Source: Synergistales bacterium
Lineage (GTDB): Bacteria; Synergistota; Synergistia; Synergistales; Aminobacteriaceae
Direction: 5' to 3'
NCBI GenBank assembly: GCA_026002715.1
Contig: BOCC01000124.1
Location: 1 to 5,851 of the forward strand
DNA: 5,851 bases
How positions within the stretch are numbered: the first letter of the stretch is position 1; each line of letters opens with the position of its first letter. Shown in pieces: positions 1 to 5,764 of this stretch. The notes under the pieces are model-generated. The model made no database searches. It was not told where the DNA came from and saw only the letters and a program-made list of their open reading frames with translations. The translations under genes were made by a program, and so were the position numbers.

Positions 1-99
1 GCCAGAGGATTTCGGACATCCGCCAATGTGATTATAAAGAGCTTTTTAACAGCAGGTAAATTGGACTTTGGCTATCCTCAGAATATTTGGATTGTTTAG
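1..99 (+). CDS. possible 3' end of an upstream gene (partial)
   Basis: The first frame is open from the window edge to a TAG at 97-99, giving 32 residues that end FGYPQNIWIV. The pattern of a helix with a Thr-Ser pair, then AGKLDFG, then a short beta-like tail resembles the end of a winged-helix DNA-binding domain of the Crp/Fnr kind, which would suit a regulator beside a catabolic operon. The stretch is too short to be sure: 32 codons without a stop are expected by chance about one time in five, and frame 3 is also open to position 59. Treat it as a candidate only; the family guess is weaker than the coding call. Confidence 0.3.
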   Translation, partial: ARGFRTSANVIIKSFLTAGKLDFGYPQNIWIV

Positions 100-134
100 C
101 TTCCCACATTAAATGCGAAGGAGCCATATTTTTA

Positions 135-163
135 TTGATATTGTACCCGCTCTTACTTATAAT
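135..163 (+). promoter_or_regulatory. sigma-70-like promoter for the SDR/TRAP operon
   Basis: A -35 box TTGATA (135-140, 5 of 6 consensus bases) and a perfect -10 box TATAAT (158-163) are separated by exactly 17 bases, with an A/T-rich stretch just upstream of the -35. Transcription would begin near 170, giving a leader of roughly 80 bases before the ATG at 253. No equally good promoter was found between the SDR, receptor and permease genes, so this one probably serves the whole group. Confidence 0.7.
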
Positions 164-183
164 TTACGTTTTATTTATCGTAA
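164..183. repeat. inverted repeat TTACG-N10-CGTAA at the predicted start point
   Basis: TTACG at 164-168 is mirrored by CGTAA at 179-183, directly downstream of the -10 box and covering the predicted transcription start. The position fits a repressor operator, but the arms are only 5 bp and the region is AT-rich, so chance is possible. Confidence 0.3.
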
Positions 184-208
184 GCCTGCTACAACACACA
201 ATTTCTTA

Positions 209-225
209 GCGCTATTTTATAGTGC
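209..225 (+). repeat. short hairpin or operator-like dyad in the SDR leader
   Basis: GCGCTAT (209-215) and ATAGTGC (219-225) form a 7-bp stem with one G-U pair and a TTT loop, ending 12 bases before the Shine-Dalgarno sequence. No T-run follows, so it is not a terminator. It could be an RNA hairpin affecting translation or a DNA operator downstream of the promoter. Confidence 0.35.
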
Positions 226-237
226 GTTGAGTATATT

Positions 238-247
238 AAAGGGGTGA
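238..247 (+). promoter_or_regulatory. ribosome binding site that fixes the SDR start
   Basis: AAAGGGGTGA is close to the anti-Shine-Dalgarno complement AAGGAGGTGA and lies 5 bases before the ATG at 253. An in-frame GTG at 244 falls inside this site, so it is part of the ribosome binding site and not the start codon. Confidence 0.7.
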
Positions 248-252
248 CACGA

Positions 253-1011
253 ATGGGACGTTTAGAAGAAAAGGTCTGCGTGGTTACTGGCTCAAATGGT
301 GGAATTGGTGCGGCGGTCGCCAAGGGCTTCTTAAGGGAAGGCGCTAATGTTGTATTGACCGAGTTTCGTACAAAAGGTGCGGCCGAACACGCTAAAGAGA
401 CGGGCGTTTCAGAGGATAAATGGATGGTGCAACCTCTTGACGCGTCCAAAAGAGATAGCGTTGATGCCCTAATTGCGGCAACTCTGGAGAGGTTTGGGCG
501 GCTTGACGTGTTTATGGCTCACGCCGGAAGCAATAATCGATACGCACATTTTTTAGATGCAACCGAAGAGGATTTCGACTATCTTATGGCAAATAACTGC
601 AGGAGCATTTTTAGTTGCAGTCAGGCAGCCGCGAAAGCTATGTTATCAACAGGAGGCGGCTCGATTATTCATACCGCATCCATGTTGAGTTTTATTGCGC
701 GGCGCAATTCAGTCGTATATGGCGCCACAAAGGGTTGCGTTATGGCTATGACACGAAACATGGCTTATGATCTGGCTAAATACAATATAAGGGTCAATGC
801 GTTAGCTCCCGGCACAGTCAAAACCAACCAGAACAAAAGTCGCCTCGAGGATCCGGTATATCTGGAGCGCAACTTGAATGATATTCCGCTTGGTCATATC
901 GGCTTGCCGGAGGATATGGTAGGTGCGGCTATTTTCCTCGCCAGCGATGAATCCTCGTTTGTGACTGGGACTTCCATACTCCTCGATGGGGGGTTGTCGA
1001 CAATGCGTTAG
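253..1011 (+). CDS. short-chain dehydrogenase/reductase (SDR) family oxidoreductase
   Basis: A 252-residue classical SDR, of usual length for the family, that should catalyse NAD(P)-dependent oxidation or reduction of a hydroxyl/keto group in the cytoplasm. Visible landmarks are the Rossmann glycine motif TGSNGGIG (residues 12-19), Asp63 for adenine contact, the structural Asn115, catalytic Ser143 and the YGATK box with Tyr156 and Lys160, the APG motif (185-187), and a C-terminal LLDGG typical of the family. Glu37 at the end of beta strand 2 sits where an acidic residue usually favours NAD(H); that preference is inferred. The usual NAG motif is HAG here (90-92). The ATG at 253 is chosen over the GTG at 244 because the GTG lies within the Shine-Dalgarno sequence. 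It is first in an apparent operon, 60 bases before a TRAP receptor, so its substrate is probably the imported acid or a product of it. SDR sequence alone does not give the substrate. Confidence 0.93.
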   Translation: MGRLEEKVCVVTGSNGGIGAAVAKGFLREGANVVLTEFRTKGAAEHAKETGVSEDKWMVQPLDASKRDSVDALIAATLERFGRLDVFMAHAGSNNRYAHFLDATEEDFDYLMANNCRSIFSCSQAAAKAMLSTGGGSIIHTASMLSFIARRNSVVYGATKGCVMAMTRNMAYDLAKYNIRVNALAPGTVKTNQNKSRLEDPVYLERNLNDIPLGHIGLPEDMVGAAIFLASDESSFVTGTSILLDGGLSTMR

Positions 1012-1071
1012 TATGTCCTGTTTGATTGTTTTGCGTATACAAAAATCTAACTAAATAAGGAGGAAGTTGAA

Positions 1072-2088
1072 ATGAAGGCACGTAAGTCATGTTTCATATT
1101 AACGGTGATGGTTTTTCTGACAGGTTTATTTAGTGGATGTTCTTTTGGGGGCACAGGGACGAAATATATTATGCTGGGTTCGTCGCCTGCAACCTCGGTG
1201 GTGTATCCTTTTGGAGTTGCTGTTGCGGAAGCGATAATGAAGGCTTATCCAGAGTACAGCGTAACAGTAACCGAAACCACCGGGTCCGTTGGCGCCGCAC
1301 AGCAGTTGCAGCCCGGTAATGCTTCCTTGGAACTCGCAAATGTTGTATTGTTCAGTACTTACGAAAGCTACAAAGGGATAGGGTCTTTCGAGGGTGATCC
1401 CAATCCTGACGCAAGAGAGCTCTGGTGTTATGAAGTGAATCAAAACACTTTTTGCGTTTCAGAGGAATCAGGGATTAAATCTTTACAGGAGCTGGATGGC
1501 AAAAGGTTCAATCCCGGAGGAACAGGGACGGCAGCGGCGGTAATTTGTAAGGCTGTTTTGGACGTTCTCGGAGTCAAACCAAACTATTTTGAAGCCGGTC
1601 AAGCCGACGCCGCCGATGCGTATGCCGACAGACAGATAGTTGGAACAACTAAACTTGGGCCCCCGCCCGACAGTTATATTCTTCAGTTGAATGCGACCTT
1701 ACCGGTTCGCATTCTTACAATTCCTAACGATACGGTAGAAAAAGTTGTACAACAATTTGCCTACATTACATCAGTAACAGTACCAGCCAAGAGTAAGTAT
1801 GACTGGATCGATTATGATTATCAGACCGTGGCGACTTTGTTAGGATACCAGACAAGCGTGGGTTTGTTGACTCAAGAAGATGGCTACAAATTTATGAGCG
1901 CTATTTGCAGTGAAGAAGGTAAAAAAAGCATATACGCAGCATATCCGATGGCGGCTCAATACGATGTGTTAGATCTTACTTTACGATCCGCTGTGCCGTT
2001 GCACCCAGGAACAGTCCAGTACCTTGTCGAAAAAGGTTACAAGGTTCCCGAGAATATCATTCCGCCGGAATATGTGCCTGTTAAGTAA
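1072..2088 (+). CDS. TAXI-family TRAP transporter solute receptor, predicted lipoprotein
   Basis: A 338-residue extracytoplasmic binding protein of the TAXI group of TRAP transporters, which captures the substrate and hands it to the membrane permease. Residues 1-22 form a signal peptide with basic KARK, a hydrophobic core and a lipobox-like LFSGC, with Cys23 as the predicted lipidated residue; Phe at -3 is unusual, though Leu is at -4. Mature-domain signs are the early glycine/serine-rich LGSSPATS segment, TTGSVGAAQQLQPG (69-82), SGIKSLQELDGKRF (133-146), the glycine/threonine loop GGTGTAA (149-155), and LHPG (310-313) near the end, all matching the usual TAXI layout and length. An AAGGAGGA site at 1057-1064 precedes the ATG by 7 bases. 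The fused permease that TAXI receptors usually pair with is the next gene. The bound ligand is unknown; TAXI proteins are reported with glutamate, 2-oxoglutarate and other organic acids. Confidence 0.9.
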   Translation: MKARKSCFILTVMVFLTGLFSGCSFGGTGTKYIMLGSSPATSVVYPFGVAVAEAIMKAYPEYSVTVTETTGSVGAAQQLQPGNASLELANVVLFSTYESYKGIGSFEGDPNPDARELWCYEVNQNTFCVSEESGIKSLQELDGKRFNPGGTGTAAAVICKAVLDVLGVKPNYFEAGQADAADAYADRQIVGTTKLGPPPDSYILQLNATLPVRILTIPNDTVEKVVQQFAYITSVTVPAKSKYDWIDYDYQTVATLLGYQTSVGLLTQEDGYKFMSAICSEEGKKSIYAAYPMAAQYDVLDLTLRSAVPLHPGTVQYLVEKGYKVPENIIPPEYVPVK

Positions 2089-2102
2089 TATTTGAAATGA
2101 CT

Positions 2103-2137
2103 ATAAGCAGGGTACATTGCGTTTATACTCTGCTTAT
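2103..2137 (+). other. intercistronic stem-loop between receptor and permease
   Basis: Arms ATAAGCAGGGTA (2103-2114) and TACTCTGCTTAT (2126-2137) form a 12-bp stem with a single G-U pair and an 11-base loop, starting 14 bases after the receptor stop. Only a short T-rich stretch (TTATTTCC) follows, so it is at best a weak or partial terminator. Stem-loops at this position commonly protect the upstream receptor message or reduce read-through, so that the receptor is made in excess over the permease; that role is inferred. Confidence 0.7.
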
Positions 2138-2217
2138 TTCCAAGAATACTTTACGTATCATTATTTGGGTTGACCTGTAAATTTTATTCTTAACGTTGCC
2201 TTATATTTTCTGCAATT

Positions 2218-2226
2218 AAGGAGGTG
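2218..2226 (+). promoter_or_regulatory. ribosome binding site that fixes the permease start
   Basis: AAGGAGGTG is a near-perfect Shine-Dalgarno sequence 6 bases before the ATG at 2233. It overlaps the in-frame GTG at 2224, which rules that GTG out as the start. Confidence 0.75.
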
Positions 2227-2232
2227 CTCACA

Positions 2233-4116
2233 ATGAGAAAGCTCACCGGATTCTGGAAAATATTCATAGCGATACTCTCGACAGGGTTAGTTCTTTTCCA
2301 TTTATACACAGCTGGCTTTGGCATGTTGCCGGACTTGGAACAGAGGACTGTCCATCTGGCGTTTACTATTACCATGGCGTTCCTTTTGATGCCAGCCAGC
2401 AAGAAGGACAAAGGGAGCAGCAAGATACCAATATATGATATAGTTTTCGCCGCTCTTTCCGTCGCCGCTTGCGCGTATATCCTTTACATATACGAAATAG
2501 TTCTCTGGAAACCATTACAATGGGTTGGGCCGCTTGATTATTTCTTCGCCGTAACCATGGTTTTATTGGTTTTGGAGGCCAGCCGGAGAGCGGTAGGGCT
2601 CACCTTCCCGATTATGGCGCTGATCTTTTTCGCCTACGCCTATTGGGGTAGGTACTTCCCGAGTATGTGGTCCCACAGGGGAATGTCTCTGAATTTCATC
2701 TTTCAAACTTTTTACCATACGACCACCGGTATTTGGGGCACCATGATAGGTATTTCTTCTACCATGTTGGCCATGTTCGGCATCTTTGGAGCCGTTCTTT
2801 CTGCAACGGGAGGCTCGCAGACGTTTATTAAGATGGGCAGCGCAGTAACTGGCAAATCTATAGGCGGAACCGGTAAGGTCGCCGTCATTGCCAGCGCCCT
2901 ATTCGGTATGATATCAGGAAGTGCGGCTGCCAATGTTGTCGCCACAGGAACTTTCACCATCCCAATGATGAAAAAATCAGGTTACAACAACGAATGGGCT
3001 GCTGCGGTATGCGCTGTCGGCGCAACCGGCGGACTTATAATGCCACCAATTATGGGCGCCGGAGCGTTTATTATGTCGCAACTTATCGGCATTCCATATA
3101 TTACGATTGCTAAGTCGGCTGTTCCAACCGCATTTCTTTACTATTTCGGAACCTTGGTGTGCGTTCACTACTTCTCCAAGAAAAATAACATCAGAGGCGA
3201 GGCTGAGAAGGAAAAGATTCACCTGACAGAGACTCTCATAGTTCTTTTCCCCATAGTTGTGTTCATAATATTTATGGCATTACGATACACAGTGACTGCA
3301 GGAGCCTTTTACGCTTCACTGGTAGCTATCGCAGTTTGCCTGCTCGTCTATTTCATTGAAGAGAAGACGCCTCGCCCGGCTTTCCAAAGGTTCGGCAAGC
3401 TTTGCAAAGCGACTACGATGGACGGCGCTAGTAGTATAGTGTCTTTGGCCACGTTACTCGCCGGCTCTCAGGTCGTTATTACGCTGGTGAATATGACTGG
3501 TTTTGGCGTAAAGTTGGCCAGTGTGATCGTAAGCATCGGACAGAATTACCTCTTTGTATGTCTCTTGCTTTCAATGGTAGTTTGCATAATCATGGGCATG
3601 GGCCTGCCGGTCACTGCGGCTTACGTCCTTGCTGCGGCAGTTCTGATTCCGGCACTGACAAAACTTGATGTTTCACCGCTTGTCGCTCACCTTTTTGTTT
3701 TCTACTTTTCGACGTTGGGGAACGTAACACCGCCTGTATGTGCAGCTGTTTACTTAAGTGCCGGGCTTGCCGAGGCCAATTGGCTGAGTACGGGGTGGCT
3801 TTCTTGTTTGTTGGCGCTCCCTGCTTTCATTATTCCCTATACTTTCGCATATGATTCGGCGTTTCTCCTCATTGGAAGTATAAGTAACATGATATCGGCA
3901 ATTTTAACGGCTACGATTGGAGTATTTTTTGTAGGTATGGCAGTAGCAGGGTTTATAAACTCGCATGTGAAAATGTTCTGGCGATGCGTTATGTTCGGCG
4001 GCGGAGCCGTGATGATTATACCGGACATGCTCATTTCCGTTATTGGTCTTGCTTTCTGCGTCGTGGCCTATATTTTGTCGAATCGCACAGGTAAGATTAA
4101 ACCGTCTGAAGCATAG
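2233..4116 (+). CDS. TRAP transporter fused permease (4TM/12TM, DctQ-DctM fusion)
   Basis: A 627-residue integral membrane protein, typical in length for the fused TRAP permeases that partner TAXI receptors. It should move the receptor-delivered acid inward using an ion gradient, usually Na+. The N-terminal part (about residues 8-135) holds the small-subunit-like helices, including the RRAVGLTFP loop after LEAS. The rest is the large subunit with two related halves. Half one carries SGSAAANVVATGTFTIP (228-244), the KKSGY loop, and TGGLIMPPIMGAGAF (265-279). Half two carries GMGLPVTAAY (455-464), AHLFVFYF (485-492) and TPPVCAAVY (499-507). As I recall the family, the first motif usually reads AVEAxASTGGQIMPP; here Glu, Ser and Gln are replaced by Cys260, Ala264 and Leu268, and the residue before the second TPP motif is Gly496 in place of the common Ser. 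The gene follows the receptor after a 144-base gap containing a stem-loop. Confidence 0.93.
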   Translation: MRKLTGFWKIFIAILSTGLVLFHLYTAGFGMLPDLEQRTVHLAFTITMAFLLMPASKKDKGSSKIPIYDIVFAALSVAACAYILYIYEIVLWKPLQWVGPLDYFFAVTMVLLVLEASRRAVGLTFPIMALIFFAYAYWGRYFPSMWSHRGMSLNFIFQTFYHTTTGIWGTMIGISSTMLAMFGIFGAVLSATGGSQTFIKMGSAVTGKSIGGTGKVAVIASALFGMISGSAAANVVATGTFTIPMMKKSGYNNEWAAAVCAVGATGGLIMPPIMGAGAFIMSQLIGIPYITIAKSAVPTAFLYYFGTLVCVHYFSKKNNIRGEAEKEKIHLTETLIVLFPIVVFIIFMALRYTVTAGAFYASLVAIAVCLLVYFIEEKTPRPAFQRFGKLCKATTMDGASSIVSLATLLAGSQVVITLVNMTGFGVKLASVIVSIGQNYLFVCLLLSMVVCIIMGMGLPVTAAYVLAAAVLIPALTKLDVSPLVAHLFVFYFSTLGNVTPPVCAAVYLSAGLAEANWLSTGWLSCLLALPAFIIPYTFAYDSAFLLIGSISNMISAILTATIGVFFVGMAVAGFINSHVKMFWRCVMFGGGAVMIIPDMLISVIGLAFCVVAYILSNRTGKIKPSEA

Positions 4117-4121
4117 AAGTC

Positions 4122-4334
4122 ATGCTGCTTTGGATACATTACGCCGAATTGGAGAACATTGGCGATAAGGAAGGCGTAGTCGTTATCTCGCCCGAGTACC
4201 TCGATGAAATTATCGAGAACATGGGCAAGAAGAAAATTGTCGCGGCGAAGATGCGTGAAGAGGTTAAGAACGGTCAGTATGTGACTGGCAAGTTCCTTGA
4301 GCAGATGAAAAAATACGGGTATGAGGAAATATAG
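4122..4334 (+). CDS. small hypothetical protein coupled to the TRAP permease
   Basis: I do not recognise this 70-residue protein. It is rich in Lys, Glu and Asp, lacks a signal peptide or membrane helix, and appears to have a short hydrophobic N-terminus, a strand-like VVVIS (19-23) and then mostly helix (about 24-48 and 56-66), ending KKYGYEEI. The codons look like those of the neighbouring genes, with many C- or G-ending GGC, AAG, GAG, ATC and GTC, which supports a real gene. An in-frame stop at 4107-4109 limits the start; ATG 4122 is the first candidate, only 5 bases after the permease TAG and without a clear Shine-Dalgarno, so translation by coupled reinitiation is likely. ATG 4218 is a possible later start. 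Its position suggests a cytoplasmic accessory or regulatory partner of the transporter, which is inference from context only. Confidence 0.7.
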   Translation: MLLWIHYAELENIGDKEGVVVISPEYLDEIIENMGKKKIVAAKMREEVKNGQYVTGKFLEQMKKYGYEEI

Positions 4335-4350
4335 AATTTCTTTGCAAGGA

Positions 4351-4364
4351 TTATGGCGCCATAA
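4351..4364. promoter_or_regulatory. perfect 14-bp palindrome, candidate operator
   Basis: TTATGGCGCCATAA is its own reverse complement and starts 17 bases after the small-gene stop. With no loop it would make a poor RNA hairpin, so a binding site for a dimeric protein is more natural. It lies more than 120 bases upstream of the nearest promoter candidate, which weakens a simple repressor role. Confidence 0.4.
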
Positions 4365-4374
4365 GTAATGATTT

Positions 4375-4424
4375 GGGTTGTACGAGAGCGTTGGCCTTAT
4401 TGAGATCGAGTTCCCATACAACTC
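4375..4424 (+). repeat. inverted repeat in the 3' region of the transporter operon
   Basis: GGGTTGTA (4375-4382) can pair with TACAACTC (4417-4424) over 8 bp with one G-U pair, enclosing 34 bases. No T-run follows, so this is not a standard terminator; it may be part of a folded 3' untranslated region or chance. Confidence 0.3.
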
Positions 4425-4485
4425 CTAGGAAAATAATATTTGCATCCATAGAAAAATCCTATGAATACTATTAATAAATTTATAT

Positions 4486-4514
4486 TTGTCAAAGCAATTG
4501 TTTTGTACTATTCT
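4486..4514 (+). promoter_or_regulatory. promoter candidate for the dehydrogenase/racemase genes
   Basis: A -35 box TTGTCA (4486-4491, 5 of 6) and a -10 box TATTCT (4509-4514, 4 of 6) are separated by 17 bases. The A/T-rich stretch at about 4469-4485 just upstream resembles an UP element. Transcription would start near 4521. In such AT-rich DNA a fair match can arise by chance. Confidence 0.45.
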
Positions 4515-4533
4515 TGATCATTATACCAAATTT

Positions 4534-4586
4534 CTACAAGCTGTCTTATAGTCTGGTTTTTTAATGTAATCAATATACAGTTGTAG
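4534..4586 (+). other. bulged stem in the dehydrogenase leader
   Basis: CTACAAGCTG (4534-4543) can pair with CAGTTGTAG (4578-4586) through 9 pairs with one bulged G, enclosing 34 AT-rich bases. It lies within the predicted leader, and a TTTTT run occurs at 4601-4605, too far from the stem for a standard terminator. No known riboswitch or T-box signature was recognised. Confidence 0.25.
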
Positions 4587-4636
4587 CTGATAGAAGTTAG
4601 TTTTTGGTCGCACGGCAAAAAAGTAGCGATTTTACA

Positions 4637-4644
4637 GGGAGGTG
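4637..4644 (+). promoter_or_regulatory. ribosome binding site that fixes the dehydrogenase start
   Basis: GGGAGGTG sits 7 bases before the ATG at 4652. This favours that ATG over the upstream in-frame TTG at 4604, which has no comparable site. Confidence 0.75.
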
Positions 4645-4651
4645 TAAGTGT

Positions 4652-5710
4652 ATGGGGAATTCATCAGAGAATACTGGCGCAAAAGTGTTTACGGTTGAGC
4701 AGATTAAGTCATGGGGAATGGTTTTACTGGAAAAATTACCGATATCGAAGGAGGGCGCCGAGGACATTCTCGACGTATTACTACAGGCTAACGTCAGGGG
4801 TGTTGACACACACGGTATCATTCGTCTTGTCGACTACGTTAAGCGCTTGCAAAATGCACCGTTTAAGGAAATCGAAATAATCAAAGACGGCAAGCTATTT
4901 ACTCTGATAGATGGGCACAATGGTCCGGGCCCAATCGTCGGAAGATTCGCAATGAATAGTGCGATAAACAAAGCCAAGATCCACGGGAATGGATTCGCGG
5001 CAGTCAGAGGCAGCAATCACTTTTCAACAGCTGCATACTATTCGCTCATGGCCTGTAACGCAAATATGATCGGTATAACTATGTCAACCGCATCTCCGCG
5101 AATCGCACCATGGGGCGGATTGGACGCTGTGATTGGAAACAACCCATGGTCAGTAGCATTTCCGGGCTACGATTTCCCAATCGTGTTAGATATGGCAAAC
5201 ACCGTAGTTGCAATGGGCAAAATAAGGACATGCCTTCGTGAGAAGAAACCACTGGATCCTGGCTGGGCTATGGATTCCAATGGCAACCCCACTACTGATC
5301 CTGTTGCAGCCAACGATGGTCTGCTTATGCCTATAGGTGCTCACAAGGGTGTCGCAATTAGCATGATGGTAGATTTATTAACTGGAGCGCTTAGCCAGAG
5401 CAACGCTTTTTCATGCAATGTAAACAGGGTCGAAACTTCATCTAAACCACAGAATGTCTCGCATATTTTTGCGGCAATAGATATGACTGAACTTGTAAGC
5501 CTTGAAGATTTTAAGGCCAACATAAAGCGCTATGCTGATATAGTAAAATCCGTTCGTCGCAAGGAAGGTTGTAACGCGATTTATTTGCCGGGCGAGATAG
5601 AGTGGGATATTTCATTATCCCGTTTACGCGACGGAATAAAGCTCTCCGATAAGACGATAGAGCAGCTTAACGATCTTGCCGGAAGCGTTGGCGTCATTCC
5701 TTTATCATGA
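4652..5710 (+). CDS. Ldh_2 family malate/L-lactate/ureidoglycolate-type dehydrogenase
   Basis: A 352-residue NAD(P)-dependent 2-hydroxyacid dehydrogenase of the Ldh_2 fold, unrelated to classical Rossmann-fold malate or lactate dehydrogenases; family members act on malate, lactate, sulfolactate, ureidoglycolate and similar acids. Landmarks are the early RGVDTHGI motif (Arg49, His54), the glycine loop GHNGPGPIVG (88-97), SNHF (121-124, His123 being the usual catalytic histidine), GNNPWSVAFP (162-171), VLDMA (178-182, Asp180), the PGWAMD motif (203-208) and AHKGVAISMMVDLL (230-243). Length is normal. The segment after SNHF reads STAAYY, where I recall GxAGYY as common, so two glycines of that loop appear changed. 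The start is set by the Shine-Dalgarno at 4637-4644. The gene is followed after 54 bases by a LarA-like racemase start, which supports a role in 2-hydroxy-acid use. The exact substrate and its stereochemistry cannot be assigned. Confidence 0.9.
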   Translation: MGNSSENTGAKVFTVEQIKSWGMVLLEKLPISKEGAEDILDVLLQANVRGVDTHGIIRLVDYVKRLQNAPFKEIEIIKDGKLFTLIDGHNGPGPIVGRFAMNSAINKAKIHGNGFAAVRGSNHFSTAAYYSLMACNANMIGITMSTASPRIAPWGGLDAVIGNNPWSVAFPGYDFPIVLDMANTVVAMGKIRTCLREKKPLDPGWAMDSNGNPTTDPVAANDGLLMPIGAHKGVAISMMVDLLTGALSQSNAFSCNVNRVETSSKPQNVSHIFAAIDMTELVSLEDFKANIKRYADIVKSVRRKEGCNAIYLPGEIEWDISLSRLRDGIKLSDKTIEQLNDLAGSVGVIPLS

Positions 5711-5764
5711 CGCAAGACGTCTGTTGTGTAAAACGACGCACCGGCTATAAGAGGCGCTTTACAA

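Larger units (their letters stand above)
4335..4651. other. 317-base intergenic region between the transporter operon and the dehydrogenase
   Basis: No convincing gene lies here. The first 95 bases are of mixed composition and hold a perfect 14-bp palindrome and a longer inverted repeat. From about 4430 to 4600 the DNA becomes strongly AT-rich and contains a promoter candidate, followed by a leader of about 130 bases with a bulged stem. No strong hairpin-plus-T-run terminator was found for the upstream operon. Confidence 0.7.

Noticed and set aside
189..449. Minus-strand open frame of 86 codons at the SDR start
   Set aside because: It overlaps the SDR glycine-motif region on the opposite strand and has no family resemblance.
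1022..1058. Possible separate promoter and GTATAC-centred operator before the receptor gene
   Set aside because: TTGATT has no fitting -10 at 16-18 bases, and the TTTGCGTATACAAA dyad has two central mismatched pairs, so neither is convincing.
2170..2206. TTGACC as a -35 box of an internal promoter before the permease
   Set aside because: No acceptable -10 box is found at proper spacing; TATTCT is too close and TTATAT is too far.
2712..3222. Two minus-strand open frames inside the permease gene
   Set aside because: Both lie opposite conserved TRAP motifs and are explained by the composition of the permease coding strand.
4068..4421. Minus-strand open frame of 117 codons over the permease end, small gene and intergenic DNA
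   Set aside because: It runs antisense to the well-supported 70-residue gene, has no recognisable motif and reads like reverse complements of coding DNA.
4447..4464. CATAG/CTATG hairpin as a terminator for the transporter operon
   Set aside because: The stem is only 5 bp, AT-rich and not followed by a T-run.
141..4508. TTGTAC occurring in non-coding DNA at 141-146, 4378-4383 and 4503-4508 as a shared regulator half-site
   Set aside because: Three copies of a 6-mer with no common spacing or partner half-site are not enough to support an operator.
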